Assembly (NCBI RefSeq): GCF_023161665.1
Contig: NZ_JALNTW010000008.1
Location: 1-64,000 of the forward strand
DNA: 64,000 bases
DNA from: Shewanella sp. 1CM18E
GTDB taxonomy: Bacteria; Pseudomonadota; Gammaproteobacteria; Enterobacterales; Shewanellaceae
Direction: 5' to 3'
In this document: one piece after another, positions 33,455 through 43,400 of the stretch
How positions within the stretch are numbered: position 1 is the stretch's first letter
Layout of the letters: every line of letters starts with the position of its first letter
The notes under the pieces: model-generated
Seen by the model: the letters and a program-made list of their open reading frames with translations, nothing else
Databases searched by the model: none
Told to the model about the DNA's origin: nothing
Translations under genes and position numbers: made by a program

Positions 33455-35260
33455 TTACTTAACCGATTTAAACTGACCGTCTTTATCAAATGGCCAATCA
33501 ACACCTAACCAAGCTTTGAAAAATGCTTTTTGGGCGCGACTTGGTTTTTTAACAGCTTTAATCGCAAGTTTACCGCTTTGTTTTTCACCTAGCTTTAGCT
33601 CTACATCTTTAAGCTTATCATTGCTAAACAGCGTCACCTTGATGCTATCGCCTGGCTTAAAATCATTGATGCGTGATGCAAACCCTTCAGCAGTCACCTT
33701 CAGTCCATTAATCGCGACAATTTCATCAGCTAGAACAATACCAGCATTCCAAGCTGGGCCGTTACGCAGCACATGAGATAAGACTAAAGAACCTGACTTT
33801 AAGGTAACGCCAGTAAACACTTCAACTTTAGCATCTTTGCCATAGGTTAATTCTAAACCCGCTTGCGCCAACATCGCGTCAAAATCTAAGCTTACTGGCG
33901 AATTAACATATTGTTGCCACCAGCTTTCATAACTCTTACCCGATACATCAGCTAAAATGGCTTTCACATCAGCAATAGTAAAGCCAGCTGGCAATCTGTG
34001 TTCATTGTATAGCTTACGATGCACATCTCGATAAGAACCTTTTAGGTCGGTTGCTTCAATCAACGAAAAATCTAACGCAAGCGAGGTTAAGTAACCTTCT
34101 GAATAGATATTAGTGCTGTGGTTAACCGCGTAATCTCCGCCGCTACTAGCCCATTGATTGGCACTCGCACTGGCAATGGATTGAATTTCGCGCCCTGGCG
34201 TTTTTTGGCTTTGTGCAACTCGCTTAGCTAAGTCTTCAAAGAACTCTTTTGCTGTCATCACACCAGCGCGTAATAAAAGTTGGCTCTGGAAATAACTAGT
34301 TGAACCTTCAGCTATCCATAACAACTCGGTGATCTCTTCATCTTGATAGTTATAAGGAACCAAGCCGTCAGGTCTGTAAGCCTTAACATTCCATGTGTGG
34401 ATAAACTCATGGGAAGCGGTTTTAATAAAACCTAAATAATCAGCACGCTCTCTATAGCTAAAACGTGGACGCTGAATAATCGTTGAATTCAAATGCTCAG
34501 TTGCACCGCGTGCACCACTGGTAGCGTGCACCATATACACATAACGTTCAAACGGGTAGTCGTCCCAAATCACCTCTGCCTGACCGCTCAATTTAGTGAG
34601 ATCAGTTACCATTTGATCAATATCGTAGTTACCTTCGCCCCAAACAACCAGCTCATATTGGCGACCATCTGCGCTAAATTCGCGGTGTTTACTGACCCCG
34701 GTTTCGATTGGTGAATCAACTAAGATATCGTAGTTAGCTGCTGTAAATGAGTGCGCTTTGCTACCGCTATCCATACCCGAATAACTTTTCCAGCTGCTAG
34801 GCACTTTAAGCGATACATTAACGGCTTCATTTCTGAACTCAGGACTGTATACAAATGTGCCGCTAGCGTCTAAAAACGCATGAGAAGCATCAATATGGTT
34901 CACGCGCTGACCCAGTTTATTCGCATAAAGTTGATAGTTTACCGTTACGCTAGCTGGCTCAGTTAAAGCCACTGTCCACTCGCCACTCGCCGTTCTAGAC
35001 CAAGGTAATACTTGGCCGTTTGCATCTGTTGCAGTAAAGCTTCTAACAGCATCAGCAAGCGGTAATACTTGATATTTCCCCGTACGCCATACAGGCAAAT
35101 TTACCACTAGAGAGTCTGCTGTTGTTTCAGGAAATGTGACTTGTACCTTAGCCAAGTGATGTTCAGGGCTGGTTAAGTCAATGGAATAGTCAACATCGGC
35201 AAATGCATTAGCACAAGCTAAAGCACTAAAAGTTAAGATAAAGGGAACTACAGGTTTCAC
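33455..35260 (-). CDS. M61-family glycyl aminopeptidase with a PDZ domain
   Basis: The 601-residue precursor has a signal peptide (cleavage after AFA). An N-terminal beta domain leads to the zinc-binding HEFIHTWNVKAYRP near residue 290, then WIAEGSTSYF with the third ligand. A C-terminal PDZ domain (about 490-565, GPAWNAGIVLADEIVAING) completes the order typical of family M61. The enzyme is periplasmic or envelope-bound and releases N-terminal glycine and alanine from peptides. It is divergent from the TPR gene at 35388. Confidence 0.93.
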   Translation of the reverse strand: MKPVVPFILTFSALACANAFADVDYSIDLTSPEHHLAKVQVTFPETTADSLVVNLPVWRTGKYQVLPLADAVRSFTATDANGQVLPWSRTASGEWTVALTEPASVTVNYQLYANKLGQRVNHIDASHAFLDASGTFVYSPEFRNEAVNVSLKVPSSWKSYSGMDSGSKAHSFTAANYDILVDSPIETGVSKHREFSADGRQYELVVWGEGNYDIDQMVTDLTKLSGQAEVIWDDYPFERYVYMVHATSGARGATEHLNSTIIQRPRFSYRERADYLGFIKTASHEFIHTWNVKAYRPDGLVPYNYQDEEITELLWIAEGSTSYFQSQLLLRAGVMTAKEFFEDLAKRVAQSQKTPGREIQSIASASANQWASSGGDYAVNHSTNIYSEGYLTSLALDFSLIEATDLKGSYRDVHRKLYNEHRLPAGFTIADVKAILADVSGKSYESWWQQYVNSPVSLDFDAMLAQAGLELTYGKDAKVEVFTGVTLKSGSLVLSHVLRNGPAWNAGIVLADEIVAINGLKVTAEGFASRINDFKPGDSIKVTLFSNDKLKDVELKLGEKQSGKLAIKAVKKPSRAQKAFFKAWLGVDWPFDKDGQFKSVK

Positions 35261-35387
35261 TCTCGCGTCCTTCTGTTATTATTGTTTTCGTTGAGTCAGA
35301 AAAATATAACATTAGACTTAATTAGGCCAATAGAATTACAAAAATAGCCACTTAATCTAACGATTAAGTACAAGGATCGGCATTTTA

Positions 35388-37565
35388 ATGCATATTTTCA
35401 TAACCCTACTCTCAGTTTTATTCCTGTCACTCATTAGCTGTACTGCCAATGCGGCGCCAGATGATGAAGTCTTAACCGAAGTGCAGTTTCGCGAAAACCC
35501 TAAGGTATTAGCCCGAAGCATCAATAACGAGATCCCCTCTTTACCTCGGTTTACTTCGCTGAACCAATTTACTGAGTTTTCTAAACGGCACCTGTTGTCT
35601 GCGCCAGAGTTAATGCGCAACCTTCAATTATCAGCACGCTTAAAGATGGATCTTTATGATAAAAGTAAAGACAGATATATCGTTGCCAATGGGCTGATTG
35701 AACAGTTAGAACAGATCAGTATCAGCGACTTTGACAAAAGTTACTTATTAATGCTTAAAGGGCGTTATGTCGGCCGCAGTCAACAAGACTTCAGCAGCGC
35801 AATAGACTACTACCAGCAAGCGATAAGCTTAATTGAGCAATCAAACAAAAGCCCTGACAGGGTGCTGCTTTATACCTTGCATGAAAATGTCAGTGTTATG
35901 CATATGATTTTACGTGAACCCGACACGGCTCTTATTCATCTACAAAAATTGTCAGCAGTTGCTAAAGAAATTGACAATGACTACCTCATTGCTCATGCAG
36001 AATCGGTGCTCGGCAAGTTTTTTTACAAACAAAATCAAATTGGCAAATCGCTATCGCACTATAACGCAGCAATTAAGCGCTCTCTCGGCGACAAAAACTC
36101 ATCTCAAAATGCCCATATTGAGCTGCAACTTTCCCGAGTTTATCGTGACTTAGAGTCATGGGATGAAGCATTAGCATCCGCTAGCAGTGCTGCCGAGTCA
36201 TTCACCCGTTTAGGAAATGATAATTACGTGTCATCAGCAATGACCGTTATCGCTATGGTGTATGCTAACCAAGAACAATGGTACCAGGCCGTTGATTACT
36301 ACCTTAATGCCCAACAAATCGAACGAAGACTCGGTAATGAAATTGGCTTAGCACTCAATCTGCATAACCTGGGTGAAGTCTATTTTAAGATTGGCGACAC
36401 CAAAAACTCGCTATCAAACCTTAAACAAGCAAATACCATTTTCAGCGCTAGAAATAGCGAACACTATCTGGTGTACAATGACCTGCTCATTGCCGAAGTC
36501 AGCGCAAGTATAGGTAATTGGCAGGACGTAGCGGAGTATGCCACTAAAGCAGAGAAAATAGCTGAATCGAAACAATTACTCAACGAGCAAAGTGAAGCGC
36601 TTGAACGACACGCTAAGGCACAAGAGCAGTTAGGTAAATTTGAGCAAGCCTATAATAGTATGCTTAAACTTAATGGTATTCGCGCTCAAGCGGAGCCATC
36701 ATCTGACGAATTTGATTTAAAGCAATCAAAAATCAAAGAGCAGAAGCTCGACCTTAAGCTCAGCAAAATTGAAAAGCAGTTACAGCAAAAAAGTAATCAA
36801 CTAAATATCGCCCACTTAATCAGTCTTATTTGTGTATTCATTTTATGTCTTCTACTGCTATTACTCATCAAGCAATGGCGACTAAAAAACAAAGCGAAGC
36901 TTCTCAATGACACATTACAACAAACTCAACTATTAGAGCCATTTACTCAACAGGCTAATTATTTGAGCTTTAAATTTGACTATGACAAGGCTAACCACAG
37001 TCAGATTAAAACTCTTGCGCTTGTTTCGTTATCAGATCAAATCAACTCAGATCTCACTCAAGGCTACGAGTGCAACGCAAACATGAACAAGCAGCAATTA
37101 TTAGCTATCCAAAATAGCTTGAGCTGCAAAAGCTACATTATTAGACCTGGTGTCTTTTTACTGAGCTTTGACAGCAATATAGAAGCTAATCACCTATTGA
37201 CTAAGCTCAGAGAGATCCTTGAGCAAAACCATGGCCAAACTAGCCTGCATATGGGTATTTTGCATCTGCCACTATTGGCCGACCCAGCAATTAAGCTTAG
37301 CGCAGCACAACACTTTGCTAGTTTACAAATGATGTTATCAGCGGCTAAAACCTTAGGTAGCAATCAAGATTACTTTGTAACCATGAAAACGCTCAACTTT
37401 GCTTCAGCAGGAATTTTCAGCAAGCCACTCTACCTTAATATCGAAAAAAGTATTGTGCGCGGTATAGTCAAAGTTGAAACCAATGGTAATAAAGACGATA
37501 TCCTTTGGCCGAGGTGGAAGAGCCATCAAAATATTGATCTTAATGATGACAAAGTCGCCATTTAA
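35388..37565 (+). CDS. Membrane-bound TPR protein with a C-terminal remnant GGDEF-like domain
   Basis: The 725-residue protein has a signal sequence, seven to eight TPR-like helical pairs (about 90-430; for example ALNLHNLGEVYFKIGDTKNSLSNL), a coiled coil, one membrane segment (LISLICVFILCLLLLLLI, near residue 480) and a cytoplasmic part of about 230 residues. The last part resembles a GGDEF fold in length and strand pattern (YIIRPGVFLLSFDS at the place of the signature) but has no catalytic residue. It probably senses a periplasmic partner through the TPR and passes the signal inside. An active diguanylate cyclase follows on the same strand after 119 bases. Confidence 0.75.
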   Translation: MHIFITLLSVLFLSLISCTANAAPDDEVLTEVQFRENPKVLARSINNEIPSLPRFTSLNQFTEFSKRHLLSAPELMRNLQLSARLKMDLYDKSKDRYIVANGLIEQLEQISISDFDKSYLLMLKGRYVGRSQQDFSSAIDYYQQAISLIEQSNKSPDRVLLYTLHENVSVMHMILREPDTALIHLQKLSAVAKEIDNDYLIAHAESVLGKFFYKQNQIGKSLSHYNAAIKRSLGDKNSSQNAHIELQLSRVYRDLESWDEALASASSAAESFTRLGNDNYVSSAMTVIAMVYANQEQWYQAVDYYLNAQQIERRLGNEIGLALNLHNLGEVYFKIGDTKNSLSNLKQANTIFSARNSEHYLVYNDLLIAEVSASIGNWQDVAEYATKAEKIAESKQLLNEQSEALERHAKAQEQLGKFEQAYNSMLKLNGIRAQAEPSSDEFDLKQSKIKEQKLDLKLSKIEKQLQQKSNQLNIAHLISLICVFILCLLLLLLIKQWRLKNKAKLLNDTLQQTQLLEPFTQQANYLSFKFDYDKANHSQIKTLALVSLSDQINSDLTQGYECNANMNKQQLLAIQNSLSCKSYIIRPGVFLLSFDSNIEANHLLTKLREILEQNHGQTSLHMGILHLPLLADPAIKLSAAQHFASLQMMLSAAKTLGSNQDYFVTMKTLNFASAGIFSKPLYLNIEKSIVRGIVKVETNGNKDDILWPRWKSHQNIDLNDDKVAI

Positions 37566-37684
37566 ACCATTACAAGCTAACAGTGGGTGATGTTAATTTC
37601 TCTTTTAAGAAACTACTGTTAAGATAACCACTTAATCGATAAGTTAATTTTATTATTGCGTAATTTATAAGGGTACAACAAAGC

Positions 37685-39241
37685 ATGAAGGATGCCGCCA
37701 CCAGTACATCTCAGGTCAATATGTTGCAGCAGAAGCTCTATTCTGCAAGGCAGGCGATCGACGAGATGAACGAAGCGCAAAATGAAAAGCTACAGATCCT
37801 TATGCAGTTTATTGGACAACTTAGCCTAGCCTGTAAAGGGCAAAACCTTGAGCTAGACAATAAGTTAGCTAAATTACGCCATAAATTAGCCAGTTTTAGC
37901 CAAGTTGAAGACTCGCTAGCAGATTTAAATGAAGCCGATACCATATTAAAACAACAATATGGTCGAATCATGCTGCAACTTGAAGATAGCCGCCAAGCAT
38001 TAAACAATATGGTTGGCCAAATTCAACGGATCCAGTCATTACCAAGTAAGCTAAAGCTAGAAATAAATTACTTTAAAAAAGAGCTCAGCAAACCACTTCA
38101 TACTTATTGGGACTATATTCCTAAGGTGGAAAAAGTGGTTAATTTTTATGATGAGATCTTAAAAGAACAGTTCAACTTAGGCGAACAGTTTGAGATCCTA
38201 CCTCGCCATCGTCAATCGGCCCATGAGCTCGCTCAGCTATTATCTGAAATCGAATTTAGAAAAGAACAGCGTGAACAAATTGCCGAAATAAAAAAATCCC
38301 TGACTGAAGAGTTTGAGCTCAATACCCTACTCGACGCTTATCAAGTTGTGCTGGGCTTATTGCTCGATAACATCGCCCGAGAAAAGACCGCCTCACAAGA
38401 GTTTTTATACGTTTTAAATAACGCATTAAGCAATGTACAAGAGGTGGTTACTGAGTCTTACAGCCATTCAATAAAGAGTTTTCAGGTTGCTAAGCAACTT
38501 AATCGGGATATCAATGGTCAGGTCGACAACGTCGGTGAAGCCGTTATAGAAGTTGATGATATTGATGAACTCAAAAGTCAAATCACCACTCATTTAGCCT
38601 CGCTTCGTAAGGCTCTAGGCCGTAAAGAGTTGCTTGAGAATCGCGAGCAAGCACATTTAAAACAATCGGTGGAGGCGTTACGTCAAGAGCTTAAAGAGTT
38701 AGGCAAAGAAACCGAATCGTATAAAGAGCGCTTGTTTGAACAGCAGAAGCTTAATCTACTCGATTCACTGACTCAGCTACCCAATCGCAGTGCGTTAGAA
38801 GAGCGTATGGATATTGAGTATCGTAATTTTCAACGTACTAACCAACCGCTGTGGGTCGCCGTAGCCGATATCGACCACTTTAAAACAATTAACGATAGCT
38901 TTGGCCACAGCACAGGCGATAAAACCTTGCAAGTCATTGCTATGGCGCTTAAAAGTTCGTTACGAGAATCTGAATTTGTCGCTCGTTATGGCGGTGAAGA
39001 GTTCGTATTGTTACTACCCAATATTGCAGAAAGTGACATCCTCCCCTTGCTCAATCGAGTAAGAGAAAAAGTAAAAAGTATACCGTTTAAGTTTAAAAAT
39101 CAGAGAATTACCGTTACAGTGTCTATAGGTGCAGCGCAAATTATTGAAAATGAGCTCATCAACGAAACATTTGATAGAGCAGACGCCGCACTATATAAAG
39201 CCAAAAACGAAAGCAGAGATAGAGTCATCGTCGACTTTTAA
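37685..39241 (+). CDS. Diguanylate cyclase with an N-terminal coiled-coil domain
   Basis: The 518-residue cytoplasmic protein has a long helical, coiled-coil-rich N-terminal region (1-350) and a complete GGDEF domain. The domain starts at LDSLTQLPNRSALEER, has DIDHFKTINDSFGH (metal and nucleotide binding) and the signature ARYGGEEF. It should make c-di-GMP from GTP. The inhibitory-site motif RxxD appears as RESE, so product inhibition may be weakened. The ATG at 37685 has AAGGG only at a long spacing. The ATG 36 bases downstream has AGG at a good spacing and is an alternative. Confidence 0.9.
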   Translation: MKDAATSTSQVNMLQQKLYSARQAIDEMNEAQNEKLQILMQFIGQLSLACKGQNLELDNKLAKLRHKLASFSQVEDSLADLNEADTILKQQYGRIMLQLEDSRQALNNMVGQIQRIQSLPSKLKLEINYFKKELSKPLHTYWDYIPKVEKVVNFYDEILKEQFNLGEQFEILPRHRQSAHELAQLLSEIEFRKEQREQIAEIKKSLTEEFELNTLLDAYQVVLGLLLDNIAREKTASQEFLYVLNNALSNVQEVVTESYSHSIKSFQVAKQLNRDINGQVDNVGEAVIEVDDIDELKSQITTHLASLRKALGRKELLENREQAHLKQSVEALRQELKELGKETESYKERLFEQQKLNLLDSLTQLPNRSALEERMDIEYRNFQRTNQPLWVAVADIDHFKTINDSFGHSTGDKTLQVIAMALKSSLRESEFVARYGGEEFVLLLPNIAESDILPLLNRVREKVKSIPFKFKNQRITVTVSIGAAQIIENELINETFDRADAALYKAKNESRDRVIVDF

Positions 39242-39319
39242 GCATTGCCTCCCAAGGTAACACCCGTTACCGTCATGCCTTTATGGGACAGCTTGTCTAT
39301 CACTGCTTAAGGAGTTGCT

Positions 39320-40672
39320 ATGATAGTAAAAATTAGTCCGCGAGGAAGTCTTGATCAACTGTCACAATTAGAAGTTGATCGTTTGAAGCAGAACGCTAAA
39401 AGTGAGCTTTATCAGCTATACCGCAGTTGTTCACTTGCTGTGCTCGCGTCAGGCCTGCAAAGCGATAATGCTGAGGGGCTATTCACTCAATTCAGTGATT
39501 TTAATATTAATGTGCTGCGCCGAGAACGCGGCATTAAAATCGAGCTTACCAATCCTCCACAGGAAGCATTCGTTGACGGTGAGATTATTGCCGGGATCCA
39601 AGAGCACCTATTTTCAGTGCTTAGAGATATTGTCTACATCAACGACAAGTATGAAAACCTCAAACACATAAACCTGACCAATGCTAATCACATTACCAAC
39701 GTAGTGTTTGATATTCTGCGAAATGCTCGCTCTATGCCGCTACTAGACCCCAATATTGTGGTTTGCTGGGGCGGTCACAGCATTAACGCTATCGAGTACC
39801 AATACACTCGAGAAGTGGGTTATGAGTTAGGTCTGCGTAAACTTGATATCTGTACTGGTTGTGGTCCAGGAGCGATGGAAGGACCGATGAAAGGCGCCGC
39901 TATTGGTCACGCTAAACAGCGAATCAACCATGCTAGATATATCGGCTTAACAGAGCCCAGTATTATTGCCGCTGAGCCACCAAATCAGATTGTTAACGAG
40001 CTAGTGATTTTGCCGGATATCGAAAAGCGTTTAGAAGCGTTTGTACGCCTAGGTCATGGTATTATTATCTTCCCTGGCGGCGCCGGTACTGCTGAAGAGT
40101 TACTGTATTTACTTGGTATTTTGCTTAACAAAGATAACCAAGATATTCCTTTCCCATTGGTGCTTACTGGCCCTAAAGAAAGCGAAGATTACTTTTTGAA
40201 AATTGATGAGTTTATTGCAGCTACATTAGGTAAAGAAGCTCAAAGTAAGTACCAAATCGTGATTGACGATCCGGTAAAAGTTGCCCGTATTCAAAAGCAA
40301 GCGATGGAAGACATTAAGAAATTCCGCAAAGAAAATGGCGACTCTTATCAATATCAATGGTCATTAAAGATTGAGCCCGAGTTCCAATTGCCGTTTGAAC
40401 CGACTCACGAGGTAATGAGTAATTTGGACTTGCATTTCCAAGCCAATAAAGCTGAACTCGCGGCCAACTTGCGTAAAGCTTTCTCTGGCATTGTTGCAGG
40501 TAACGTGAAAATGGATACCATCAAAGCCATTGAAGCAAACGGGCCTTTTGAGCTAAAAGGCGATCCAAAACTCATGGCTCTTATGGATGATCTTCTCGCC
40601 GCATTTGTCTCGCAGCAGCGTATGAAGCTACCCGGTAGTGAATATGTGCCTTGCTACAAAGTTATTAAGTAA
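39320..40672 (+). CDS. ppnN: Nucleotide 5'-monophosphate nucleosidase PpnN
   Basis: The 450-residue protein matches E. coli PpnN (YgdH, 454 residues). It splits purine and pyrimidine nucleoside monophosphates to base and ribose 5-phosphate, and in E. coli it binds (p)ppGpp. The central LOG-like domain shows [15 protein letters not shown] and the [16 protein letters not shown] motif. A C-terminal helical region follows. AAGGAG precedes the ATG. xni starts 18 bases after its stop, so the two are likely cotranscribed. Confidence 0.95.
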   Translation: MIVKISPRGSLDQLSQLEVDRLKQNAKSELYQLYRSCSLAVLASGLQSDNAEGLFTQFSDFNINVLRRERGIKIELTNPPQEAFVDGEIIAGIQEHLFSVLRDIVYINDKYENLKHINLTNANHITNVVFDILRNARSMPLLDPNIVVCWGGHSINAIEYQYTREVGYELGLRKLDICTGCGPGAMEGPMKGAAIGHAKQRINHARYIGLTEPSIIAAEPPNQIVNELVILPDIEKRLEAFVRLGHGIIIFPGGAGTAEELLYLLGILLNKDNQDIPFPLVLTGPKESEDYFLKIDEFIAATLGKEAQSKYQIVIDDPVKVARIQKQAMEDIKKFRKENGDSYQYQWSLKIEPEFQLPFEPTHEVMSNLDLHFQANKAELAANLRKAFSGIVAGNVKMDTIKAIEANGPFELKGDPKLMALMDDLLAAFVSQQRMKLPGSEYVPCYKVIK

Positions 40673-40690
40673 CCCAACACAAGCATTTAG

Positions 40691-41461
40691 ATGAATAAAT
40701 TTCTTATTATCGATGGCATGAACCTAGTGCGGCGCATTCACGCCGCACAACCTAATGAGTCAGATGTATCAGGCTTAAAAGAACGTGTTAATGGCGCTTG
40801 CCGTAAACTATTAAAGTTTCATCAACCAACACATGTGGCCATTGTATGGGATGGTGACGCCATCTCTTGGCGTAAAGCCTTATATGAAGATTACAAAAAA
40901 GGTCGTAAACCAATGCCTGAAGCACTGGCTAATACCTTAGCAGATCTAAAAGCCTATTTAGCAGAGCAGCAAGTCAACTCAATAGAAGCAGAATCTGAAG
41001 CTGATGATGTAATTGCAACCTTAGCCACCAAGCTTGCTAGTAATAACGGTGAAGCGATTATTGTTTCTACTGATAAAGGTTTTTGCCAACTATTTCATCC
41101 AGCAATTAAGCAGTGGGACCACTTTAATCAAAGCTATTTAACTATCGAAGATATGGAACAGAAACTTCATATCGAGCGAAGCCAACTGATTGACTACCTG
41201 GCATTAGCTGGCGATAGTGGCAATAAGATCCCCGGCGTCCCGGGAATAGGACCAAAATCTGCCGTTGAATTACTTAAAATATTTCGCTCTTTAGCCAATA
41301 TTTATAGCTCAATTGACAAAGTCGGCTCCAAGCAAGCAAACAAGTTAGAAGCCGGTAAACAGATGGCTCGCCTTAGCTATAAACTCGTACAACTACAGAT
41401 AGATATACCATTAAACGTTAATCTCAAGCAGTTTAGAGTTGAATCCCCCACACCAACTTAA
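40691..41461 (+). CDS. xni: Flap endonuclease Xni (exonuclease IX)
   Basis: The 256-residue protein has the 5'-3' exonuclease/flap-endonuclease fold: FLIIDGMNLVRRIHA at the start, VAIVWDGDAISWRKALYEDYKKGRK, SEADDVIATLATK, STDKGF and the helix-hairpin-helix GDSGNKIPGVPGIGPKSAVELL. As in Xni, one set of metal-binding aspartates is reduced compared with the DNA polymerase I nuclease domain. It trims flaps during DNA repair. It lies directly behind ppnN, as near the E. coli ygdH/xni locus. Confidence 0.95.
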   Translation: MNKFLIIDGMNLVRRIHAAQPNESDVSGLKERVNGACRKLLKFHQPTHVAIVWDGDAISWRKALYEDYKKGRKPMPEALANTLADLKAYLAEQQVNSIEAESEADDVIATLATKLASNNGEAIIVSTDKGFCQLFHPAIKQWDHFNQSYLTIEDMEQKLHIERSQLIDYLALAGDSGNKIPGVPGIGPKSAVELLKIFRSLANIYSSIDKVGSKQANKLEAGKQMARLSYKLVQLQIDIPLNVNLKQFRVESPTPT

Positions 41462-41563
41462 CACCACAACTGTTAACATAAAGTTGCATTTATAACATTT
41501 ACCCTTGCGCATTCTAGTAGTATCTTGACTCAATTAGGAATGCGTGAAGGATGCACTGTTAGC

Positions 41564-41950
41564 ATGAAATCTAGACTCCCCGTGGTTATTATTAGCCTTT
41601 TTGTCACCTACGTTGCCTTTGTTGCAGTTATTATGGTGTTTTATAAACCTACTCCGGACGAAATGAGCTGGGAAGATAGGCAAGCCTATAATCAAGCAAT
41701 GCTAACCGATCTAACGCTTGGTCAACCTATTGCTGATATAAAAACCATCTTTGGCAAAGCTGATTTTAGCGAAGCCAAGATCTCCAACGACGATACTTTG
41801 CAGATCTTGTTTTATCGCACACACCATAAAACATCAGACGGACAAACCTCAAAAGAAGAGTGTACACCTCTATTATTTAAACAAGGCAAACTTATCGCTT
41901 GGGGGGAAGCTAGCTACCAGCAGTATTTAGCAAGCCATATTGATGGTTAG
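41564..41950 (+). CDS. DUF3192 protein with a membrane anchor
   Basis: The 128-residue protein has one N-terminal membrane helix (LPVVIISLFVTYVAFVAVIMVF) and a small SmpA/OmlA-like domain (LGQPIADIKTIFGKADFSEA, then ILFYRTHHKTSDGQTSKEECTPLLFKQGKLIAWG). This pattern is DUF3192. The ATG at 41564 puts the helix directly at the N-terminus. The longer frame starts at a TTG and has no good ribosome-binding site. Its function is unknown. Confidence 0.75.
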   Translation: MKSRLPVVIISLFVTYVAFVAVIMVFYKPTPDEMSWEDRQAYNQAMLTDLTLGQPIADIKTIFGKADFSEAKISNDDTLQILFYRTHHKTSDGQTSKEECTPLLFKQGKLIAWGEASYQQYLASHIDG

Positions 41951-41980
41951 TTTTAAACTTAGAAAGTTGCTCTAGAAAAC

Positions 41981-42012
41981 AAATAGCAGCGTCAATGTTC
42001 GCTGCTATTTTA
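41981..42012. terminator. Bidirectional terminator
   Basis: AAATAGCAGCG pairs with CGCTGCTATTT around an eight-base loop between converging genes. Confidence 0.8.
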
Positions 42013-42030
42013 GTCATATACTGATTACGG

Positions 42031-42255
42031 TCATACGGGTTTAGCTTCTTTTTGCTCTTTCTGCCGCTGTTGAGCTTCTTCTAAACGCTTGAGCTCAAGT
42101 AATCTCTGCTGCTTTGCAGCTTGCTCTAGTTTATCATGCGGTATTTTATTGGCCTCCCATTCTGGTTCACCTTCAATAGCTGCGAATGTTATGCTCGAGA
42201 ACGATAAGGCTAGACCGACTAATACCATCCATTTAAGGTTTTGAACGTTATTCAT
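42031..42255 (-). CDS. Small secreted charged protein
   Basis: The 74-residue precursor has a signal peptide (cleavage near TFAA). Its mature part is a highly charged helix of Gln, Glu, Lys and Arg (EQAAKQQRLLELKRLEEAQQ). GGGAG lies five bases before the ATG, and it ends at a clear terminator, so it is very likely real. No family is recognised. It may be a periplasmic coiled-coil peptide. Confidence 0.7.
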   Translation of the reverse strand: MNNVQNLKWMVLVGLALSFSSITFAAIEGEPEWEANKIPHDKLEQAAKQQRLLELKRLEEAQQRQKEQKEAKPV

Positions 42256-42482
42256 CTACACTCCCTGTTTATGAATTAGTGCTACGATTTGTGATTTATA
42301 AAACTATTATGGTTGTAAATAATTAGACGCTTAATCAAGAAGTAAAACCATCCTTGTTAAACGCTGCGCCAAAATTCAATCCACTACAATTTGACACTCG
42401 TTAATCCTAGACCAAGGATCCAGACTTAGCAGGCTATTTTTTATTGATAATTGACCACGACAAAATATGGCGCTAAATTGCT

Positions 42483-42524
42483 CACTTTGAATAAGTCGCT
42501 TTGAATAAGTCACTTTGAATAAGT
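42483..42524. repeat. Three 14-bp tandem repeats
   Basis: The unit CRCTTTGAATAAGT is present three times in direct succession just downstream of the marC stop. It is probably a slippage repeat. Confidence 0.7.
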
Positions 42525-42537
42525 CGCTGTAATTAAT

Positions 42538-43176
42538 TTAGCTTAAAACCTTAAACGCACCTTGTAAGCCTTCTACCGCCATCTGCGTACCAATAACCGC
42601 CAAAATAAGCCCCATCATTCGAGTTATAGCGCCTAATGCAGCAGTGCCTAAGTAACTGACTAAACGGCCACCAAAAATAAAGAACACATAAGTGATGACG
42701 CATAATGCGGCAAATGAACCAATGGTACTAATCAACTCAGGTACGCCACCAGCTGCGGTATAATTCATTGCCGTTGCAATAGTCCCAGGGCCAGCTAGAA
42801 TAGGCAATGCGAGCGGCGATACTGCCACACTGAGTTTAGCCTCTAAGCTCTCATCCTCAGGCTTATCTTTGTCATGGTGCACCGTTGACTGATTGCCTTG
42901 CAGCATATGAAATCCAATTAAAAACACCAATAGGCCACCGGTAATTCTAAAAGCTGGCAAAGAGATCCCAAACAGGTTGAATATAAACTGCCCCGATACC
43001 GCAAATAAACTAACAATCACAAACGCAATAATAAGTGCTCTAAATGCGATTAAGCGGGTTGTCTTCTCATCGTAGTCAGAGGTTAACCCCAAAAAAATCG
43101 GCACATTGGCAATTGGATTCATAATGGCAAAAAAGCCCATAAATACCGCACCAACATGCATCCAAATTCCATCCAT
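42538..43176 (-). CDS. MarC-family inner-membrane protein
   Basis: The 212-residue protein has six membrane segments and the MarC/YhgN signature regions: FFAIMNPIANVPIFLGLT near the start, FRITGGLLVFLIGFHML in the middle and SPLALPILAGPGTIATAM. The family was once linked to multiple antibiotic resistance, but its transport role is unproven. The gene is monocistronic. A partial MITE-like repeat lies behind its start. Confidence 0.93.
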   Translation of the reverse strand: MDGIWMHVGAVFMGFFAIMNPIANVPIFLGLTSDYDEKTTRLIAFRALIIAFVIVSLFAVSGQFIFNLFGISLPAFRITGGLLVFLIGFHMLQGNQSTVHHDKDKPEDESLEAKLSVAVSPLALPILAGPGTIATAMNYTAAGGVPELISTIGSFAALCVITYVFFIFGGRLVSYLGTAALGAITRMMGLILAVIGTQMAVEGLQGAFKVLS

Positions 43177-43277
43177 AAATCACTTCCTTATATTAACTCT
43201 TACGACTGCTTGTTAAATAGCATTATGCAGAGTTCTGAGTTTAATACGAGTATTTGCTTAAGCTAATAAAGTCAACT

Positions 43278-43330
43278 TATACCAATCAATATAAGCATTT
43301 GTTCGCTCTTAGAGAGTTTAGCGGTTGGAA
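43278..43330. repeat. Partial copy of the MITE-like element
   Basis: About 53 bases (TACCAATCAATATAA, then GAGAGTTTAGCGGTT) match the left end of the element at 14310-14573 with a few changes. The right end is absent. Confidence 0.6.
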
Positions 43331-43347
43331 TATGTCTAAAAACAAAA

Positions 43348-43373
43348 ATGCCGAGTTGTTAACTCGGCATTTG
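43348..43373. terminator. Terminator of the S9 peptidase gene
   Basis: AAATGCCGAGTT pairs with AACTCGGCATTT around a very small loop, 28 bases past the stop on the minus strand. Confidence 0.75.
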
Positions 43374-43400
43374 TAGATAATTAGACCACTAAGCTAAAGG

